From Nocardia fusca NBRC 14340 (lineage in GTDB: Bacteria > Actinomycetota > Actinomycetes > Mycobacteriales > Mycobacteriaceae), in NCBI RefSeq assembly GCF_001618425.1, contig NZ_BDCU01000031.1:186001-250000 (forward strand): 64,000 nt of DNA. The letters are read 5' to 3'. A program made the position numbers and the translations under genes. Positions 59,965 through 64,000 of the stretch are shown here, in pieces. Positions within the stretch are counted from its first letter, which is position 1. Each line of letters opens with the position of its first letter. The notes below the pieces were generated by a model that saw only the letters and a list, made by a program, of their open reading frames with translations, was not told where the DNA came from and did not search any database.

Positions 59965-60684
59965 CTACGATCCGGGCGCCGAGCCCAGGTTCGCGACCAG
60001 GCCGTCGATGATGTCGCGGACGGCTTTCGCTGTGTCGTAGCCGGCCATGACGGTCGTCCACTGCGGCAGCAAGGGGACGACCGAGGGGAAGTCGCCGAGC
60101 AGGTCCGGGGTTGCGGATTCGGTCCAGTGCGGTGGCGACTGGCCGCGGCGGGTGGCGGCGGCTCGTTCGTCTGCCGCCCTGCGTGCGGTGAGTTCACCGA
60201 GCGTGAAACGCCACATCACCGAGTACATGTACACCGCCTCCGCCTCGGTGGCGCCGAGGGCCCTTGCGGAGGTGGCGAATTCGTCGAGAATCCACATCGC
60301 CGCCCGGCCGTAGGTCTCGCCGGTGATGAGGATGTCGACCACCCAGGGAAGTTCGTACAGGGTGTCGATGAGGTAGGTGACGATCGTGGTCAGCCGGTCT
60401 CGGGGGTCGGTGGGTAGGTCCGGCTGCCGGAGTTCGTCGGCGCGGGCATCGAGAACGGCGAAGAACAGCGCGCCCTTGGTGGGGAAGTGATGGTAGATCG
60501 CGGCCGTGCTGACCCCGAGGCGACCGGCGAGTCGCCGCATACTGAACGTTTTTGCGCCGTCGGCGGTGAGCATCTGGTCGGTCGCGGCAAGGATCGTTTC
60601 GCGGTCGAGGCGAACCGGTCGGCCGCGTTTGCGGGGCGCGGGGTTCGGCACGATCGTCCATTCTGCGTACTGCGCTCTCGACAC
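59965..60684 (-). CDS. TetR-family transcriptional regulator of the DHA2 exporter
   Basis: 239 residues. DNA-binding domain: PVRLDRETILAATDQMLTAD, AKTFSMRRLAGRLGVSTAAI, YHHFPTKGALFFAVLDARA. The C-terminal part is long and of a TetR_C type with WTTVMAGYDTAKAVRDIIDG. It is divergent from a 14-helix exporter with a perfect dyad at 60689-60706, so it represses the exporter until a drug or metabolite binds (inference from layout). The GTG at 60684 abuts the operator; a GTG at 60651 is an alternative start. Confidence 0.9.
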   Translation of the reverse strand: MSRAQYAEWTIVPNPAPRKRGRPVRLDRETILAATDQMLTADGAKTFSMRRLAGRLGVSTAAIYHHFPTKGALFFAVLDARADELRQPDLPTDPRDRLTTIVTYLIDTLYELPWVVDILITGETYGRAAMWILDEFATSARALGATEAEAVYMYSVMWRFTLGELTARRAADERAAATRRGQSPPHWTESATPDLLGDFPSVVPLLPQWTTVMAGYDTAKAVRDIIDGLVANLGSAPGS

Positions 60685-60688
60685 CGGG

Positions 60689-60706
60689 GGTTAGGGTGTG
60701 CTAACC
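60689..60706. promoter_or_regulatory. TetR operator of the exporter
   Basis: GGTTAG-GGTGTG-CTAACC, perfect 6-bp arms with a six-base spacer. A third half-site GTTAG lies at 60722-60726, 19 bp before the exporter start. Confidence 0.65.
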
Positions 60707-60744
60707 ATAATAAAAACACGCGTTAGAAAATTGTGGAGGTTGCC

Positions 60745-62262
60745 GTGACCACGCGCGAACCCGACCAGTCGGGCGCGACACTCGCAGTCGTCTTCCTGGT
60801 GATGTTCACGGTCTCCCTGGATCTGTCGATCGTGAATGTCGCGTTGCCCGAGATCGATTCCGTCTTCGACTACGGCCCTTCGCAGTTGAGCTGGGTCCTC
60901 AACGCCTTCCTGCTCCCCTATGCCGGTCTGATGCTGCTGGGCGGCCGGTTGGCCGACTTCATGGGGCGCCGGCGGTTGTTGTACGGCTGCCTCGCGGTGT
61001 TCGGAATCGCGAGTGCCTGGGGTGGGGCGGCGCAGTTCGGATGGGACCTGATCGCCGCCCGGGCGCTGCAAGGGGTCGCCGCGGCCGCCCTCGCGCCCAT
61101 GGCATTGTCCCTGGTGACCTCGGAGTTTCCGGAAGGTCCCGCCCGTGCCCGGGCGATGGCGGTATGGGGTGGTGCGGGCGCGGCCGGTGGGGCGTTCGGC
61201 GTCGTGATGAGCGGTCTGCTGACCGACTACCTCGGCTGGCGGTGGGTGATGTGGATCAACCTGGTGTTCGTGGTCGCGGCGGTGGTCGCCGTGCGGCGGG
61301 GCGTGCGGGACGGTACCGCCCCGCGACGGGGCCCGCTGGACGTCGCGGGGGCTGCGTCGGTCACCGTGGGAATGAGTTCGCTTGTGGCGGCGGTGATCTC
61401 GACCGAGCGGTACACCTGGTCGTCGATGTGGGTCCTCGGCTTGTTCGGGCTCGGGCTGGCCGCCCTCGCGGTCTTCGTCATGGTGGAAGCGCGGGCGGAG
61501 GAACCACTGGTGCCATTGGGTTTCCTCCGCCGCCGGGGGCTGATCGGGGCGACCGTTTTCGGGTTCATGCTGGTGTCGGGGCAGATCGCCAGCTTCTATT
61601 TCGTCTCTCAGTTGCTGCAGCGGGTGCTCGGATACAGCCCGACCCTCACCGGCCTGGCCTTTCTCCCGTTCTGTGTGGGCGTGGTCGTCGGCCTGCGGAT
61701 CGCCCAGGCTGTGGTCGGCCGCATCGGTGCCCGCCTGGTGATGGGTGCGGGCGGCATGGTGGGCGCGCTGGGACTGGTCTGGTTCGCGCAGGCCACCGAG
61801 TCGACCGGATTCGTGACCGGGATTCTGGGTCCGTCGCTGGTGTGCAGTGTCGGGATGGGCGCCGCCATGGTCGCGATGGGCATGGCGGGAGTTTCCGGGG
61901 TGCCTGCCGAAAAGGCGGGCCTGGCTTCGGGAATTCTCAACAGCTCGCGGCAACTCGGCGGATCGCTGGGTCTGGCCGTGCTGGTGACGATTGCGGGCAA
62001 CGTTATCGGCGGTGACACGGACCGGACCGTTCTTGTCGACGGATACACCACCGCACTGCTGATCGCGGCGTTGTTCGTCGGTTTCGGTTCGATCGCGGCC
62101 GTGGCGGTCCTGCCCGCCGACCGGCCGCGGCGAACAGCCGGTGGGCGCAGCGATACGCCGAACTCCGTGGGGCCGCATCCGTCCGCACTCCCCGGCGGCC
62201 CCGCCCTCGACGGGTCGCGGCCGGTGGGCGACCATGTGGGCTCCCCGGCTGAGCGGTCGTAG
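60745..62262 (+). CDS. MFS exporter, DHA2 (EmrB/QacA) family
   Basis: 505 residues with fourteen predicted helices. N-terminal VVFLVMFTVSLDLSIVNVAL has the D1 motif LDxSIVNVAL of DHA2 exporters, then the motif A loop GGRLADFMGRRRLLYGCLAV. The antiporter motif C (WGGAGAAGGAFGVVMSGLL) supports drug:H+ antiport. The GTG at 60745 is chosen because GGAGG (60735-60739) precedes it by five bases; a GTG at 60733 overlaps that site. It is divergent from a TetR regulator with an operator in the gap. Confidence 0.92.
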   Translation: MTTREPDQSGATLAVVFLVMFTVSLDLSIVNVALPEIDSVFDYGPSQLSWVLNAFLLPYAGLMLLGGRLADFMGRRRLLYGCLAVFGIASAWGGAAQFGWDLIAARALQGVAAAALAPMALSLVTSEFPEGPARARAMAVWGGAGAAGGAFGVVMSGLLTDYLGWRWVMWINLVFVVAAVVAVRRGVRDGTAPRRGPLDVAGAASVTVGMSSLVAAVISTERYTWSSMWVLGLFGLGLAALAVFVMVEARAEEPLVPLGFLRRRGLIGATVFGFMLVSGQIASFYFVSQLLQRVLGYSPTLTGLAFLPFCVGVVVGLRIAQAVVGRIGARLVMGAGGMVGALGLVWFAQATESTGFVTGILGPSLVCSVGMGAAMVAMGMAGVSGVPAEKAGLASGILNSSRQLGGSLGLAVLVTIAGNVIGGDTDRTVLVDGYTTALLIAALFVGFGSIAAVAVLPADRPRRTAGGRSDTPNSVGPHPSALPGGPALDGSRPVGDHVGSPAERS

Positions 62263-62685
62263 CGGTGGGTGGGAAGACCGGCGCGAACATCACCTGTCGG
62301 CCGCGATCGGGGCGGCGCCATGGCGAGCCGATACAGCGGCGCCCGCGGCCGATGACTCCGGAAATCGCGGTCGGGGCCCGGCGTGACAACGGCAGTACGC
62401 GGTCGTCGAGGACGAAAAGACGCACTGTCTCGGCTGTCCGGTCCGGTGGCGAGATGGTCTGTGTCGCGGGCTTCTCCGGTGTGCGCGTGGATGTGCGGGG
62501 CCGCGGAAAGCGCTGGCTCGGGTCGGCTGAATCCGGTGCGGCGCTGTGTTACAGTTCGCGCATTCGACAATGACAATCGTTTTCTTAACGCTATGGCTGT
62601 TGATGAAGTTGGCCTCGATTGCGATAGCCCGCGCGACGGTGCTGCCGAAGGGGCAGGCGCGTCTCGTGGGTGATGGACAGGAGCC
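62263..62685. promoter_or_regulatory. Intergenic region before the ABC exporter, with a Zur/Fur-like box
   Basis: No gene is supported; the long leftward frame through it is antisense to the ABC gene. The region carries an AT-rich box at 62569-62587. Confidence 0.45.
62569..62587. promoter_or_regulatory. Candidate Zur/Fur-type metal-regulator box
   Basis: AATGACAATCGTTTTCTTA resembles the actinobacterial Zur site TGAAAATCATTTTCA (most positions agree) and is the only AT-rich dyad of the 420-bp gap. It lies 99 bases before the ABC start. Confidence 0.4.
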
Positions 62686-64000
62686 GTGAAAATGGGTGGT
62701 ACCGGGGCATCGCTCCAGGTAGACGAGGTAGGACAGGAACCCCGTGCGGTCGCGGACGAGGCCGGGGTGACACCCGGCAGCGCCCTGTTCCGCGTGACCG
62801 AGCCGGTACGCGCGCGGCTCGGTGCGTCCTTGGCGATCGGTGCCCTGGGCGGAGCGGCCGGGGTGGCCGGTTTCGTGGGGTTGGCGCTCGTGCTCGGCGA
62901 GCTGTTGGACGCCGAGACCGAGACCGGCACGGTGGTGGCTTTCCTGGTGCTGGCCGCGGTCGGGTTTCTCACCCGATTCGCCATGCGCGCATGGTCTTTC
63001 CTCCTCTCCCATCTGGCCTCCTTCGATCTCGAGCAACGTTTGCGCAGCGATCTCGCCGCGCATCTCGGCCGGGTCCCGCTGGGTGAGGCGCAGCGCCTGG
63101 GCTCGGGGGCGGTGAAAAAGGTCGTCCAGGACGATGTCCGCGGCCTGCACATGGCGGTGGCCGACGCCGTACCACTGGCCGGTTTCACGGTGGCCCAGCC
63201 CATCGCCGCGCTCGTGGCGCTGGGTTTCGTGGATTGGCGGCTGCTGCTGGCGGTCGCGTTGTTCCTGCCCGTGGTGTTCGTCGGGATGCAGCTGACATTG
63301 CGGGATTACGTCGAGACCCGGCGTCGTTACGACGAGGCCAACGAGGCCATCAACGCGGCGACGGTGGAGTTCGTCCAGGGTATGCCGGTGGTGCGGACCT
63401 TCGACGACGGCACGGTCTCGTTCCGGCGTTTCGTCGACCGGGTCCGGCAGTTCAATATCGCGACCACCGTCTGGCAGAACAACAATCGCAGTGCGATGAT
63501 CTTCGCCAATCTTACGGTGGCACCGCTGCCCACCATCGTGATCGTGACCGCGGTGGGTATCTGGCTGACGGCGAACGGGTCGATGTCGCCGGCGCAACTG
63601 ATCGCCGCGATTCTGATCGGCACTCTTCCGGTCGAATCGGTGGTGCCGCTGATGAACCTGTCCAATCTGATCAACGACTCCAAGGCCGGTGCCGCTCGCA
63701 TCGCCGAGCTGCTCGATATCGAGCCGTTGCCGGAGCCCGAGAACCCGCGGTCCCCGGCCGACGGGTCGATCGTGTTCCGGTCCGTCCGGTTCGGTTACGC
63801 GGGTGCGGACCGGTCCGCGCTGGACGGTGTGGATCTGACTGTTCCGAGCGGCACCGTGTGCGCGTTGGTCGGTCCGTCGGGGTCGGGTAAATCTACGGTC
63901 GCACGCCTGATTCCACGGTTCTGGGATGTGGATTCCGGGCAGGTGCTCGTTGGTGGGGTGGATGTCCGCGAGATCGCCTCCGCGGATCTGCTCCGGCACC
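62686..64000 (+). CDS. ABC exporter-type half-transporter (permease-ATPase fusion), cut by the right edge
   Basis: 438 codons are in the window and the frame stays open to its end. The N-terminal permease half (to about residue 345) has six helices (ALGGAAGVAGFVGLALVLGE, FLVLAAVGFLTRF, AALVALGFVDWRLLLAVALF, PLPTIVIVTAVGIWLTANG) and the intracellular loop DLEQRLRSDLAAHLGRVPLG. The ATPase half begins VFRSVRFGYAG and reaches Walker A, ALVGPSGSGKSTVARLIPRF, shortly before the edge; signature, Walker B and switch His lie outside. Half-transporters of this kind (IrtA/IrtB, siderophore or metallophore transporters) usually work as pairs. The GTG at 62686 follows GACAGGAG; an ATG at 62692 is an alternative. 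Confidence 0.88.
   Translation, partial: MKMGGTGASLQVDEVGQEPRAVADEAGVTPGSALFRVTEPVRARLGASLAIGALGGAAGVAGFVGLALVLGELLDAETETGTVVAFLVLAAVGFLTRFAMRAWSFLLSHLASFDLEQRLRSDLAAHLGRVPLGEAQRLGSGAVKKVVQDDVRGLHMAVADAVPLAGFTVAQPIAALVALGFVDWRLLLAVALFLPVVFVGMQLTLRDYVETRRRYDEANEAINAATVEFVQGMPVVRTFDDGTVSFRRFVDRVRQFNIATTVWQNNNRSAMIFANLTVAPLPTIVIVTAVGIWLTANGSMSPAQLIAAILIGTLPVESVVPLMNLSNLINDSKAGAARIAELLDIEPLPEPENPRSPADGSIVFRSVRFGYAGADRSALDGVDLTVPSGTVCALVGPSGSGKSTVARLIPRFWDVDSGQVLVGGVDVREIASADLLRH

Noticed and set aside
60691..62235. 514-codon leftward frame over the exporter
   Set aside because: Antisense to the DHA2 exporter; His/Arg/Gln-rich low-complexity.
62290..63999. 569-codon leftward frame over the ABC gene
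   Set aside because: The rightward frame from 62686 encodes a complete set of ABC transporter helices and Walker A; the leftward one is a shadow.
1..64000. tRNA, rRNA, CRISPR array, prophage or origin
   Set aside because: No cloverleaf, rRNA stretch, spaced direct repeats, phage genes or DnaA-box cluster was noticed on reading; a computed scan was not possible.

Overview
The window looks like chromosomal DNA of a Nocardia-type actinomycete (order Mycobacteriales). It is GC-rich throughout, uses GTG starts often and has many 4-base ATGA/GTGA gene overlaps. It carries families typical of this group: a DosR/DosS pair, DUF3558 lipoprotein, DUF6802 and DUF7144-like proteins, and small secreted proteins. 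No rRNA, tRNA, CRISPR array, phage module or replication origin was seen. The content is accessory metabolism plus regulators, with several decayed genes.

Layout. (1) 1-6.8 kb: a pyruvate-oxidase-type gene broken by one in-frame TGA, a small secreted protein, a MarR regulator divergent from a secreted carboxylesterase with a palindromic operator between them, a methyltransferase, a membrane protein and a DUF302 protein. (2) 7.2-13.9 kb: a heme-sensor kinase/response regulator pair of the DosS/DosR type, next to a flavin/pyridoxamine oxidase-fold protein, a zinc alcohol dehydrogenase, a tandem universal stress protein and a GGDEF protein; DosR-like boxes lie before the oxidase and stress genes. 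(3) 14.0-23.6 kb: a LysE exporter, then a six-gene leftward catabolic operon (old-yellow-enzyme oxidoreductase, ACMSD-like amidohydrolase, cupin, FAD monooxygenase, MFS importer, aldehyde dehydrogenase), with a divergent GAF-PucR regulator. The substrate is unknown, probably a hydroxylated aromatic or pyridine. (4) 23.7-28.1 kb: a TetR/quinone-oxidoreductase pair, a second-type NAD-dependent DNA ligase and a chimeric IS remnant.

(5) 28.2-41.9 kb: a complete polyol locus. It has an FGGY kinase, SDR dehydrogenase, SorC-type regulator, erythritol/threitol-type zinc dehydrogenase, lipoprotein-permease-permease ABC importer with two ATPases, DhaK-DhaL kinase, RpiB-type isomerase and xylulokinase. 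It closely resembles the tetritol (erythritol/threitol) pathway described in Mycobacterium smegmatis: import, oxidation to erythrulose, phosphorylation, and isomerisation toward erythrose 4-phosphate. (6) 42.2-48.7 kb: a small secreted protein, a frameshifted MFS remnant, an SRPBCC protein and a vanillate-demethylase-type set (AAHS transporter, VanB-like reductase, VanA-like Rieske oxygenase) divergent from a PadR regulator, with a 9-bp-arm operator between them.

(7) 49.1-58.1 kb: mixed single genes (SDR, PspC, DUF6802, small secreted protein, decayed acyl-CoA synthetase, YbdK-type ligase, an unrecognised 358-residue protein, HSL-type esterase, MerR/SoxR-like regulator, DUF3558 lipoprotein). 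(8) 58.2-64.0 kb: a UPF0718/TIGR03943 membrane pair possibly linked to zinc, a TetR regulator divergent from a 14-helix drug exporter with an operator between them, and an ABC exporter half-transporter that runs off the right edge behind a Zur/Fur-like box.

The recurring design is a regulator divergent from its target with a visible inverted repeat between them (MarR, PucR, TetR twice, SorC, PadR, MerR). The most informative parts are the linked DosRS genes with their boxes, the unknown catabolic operon, and the tetritol locus with its two ATPases that both carry Glu at the Q-loop.
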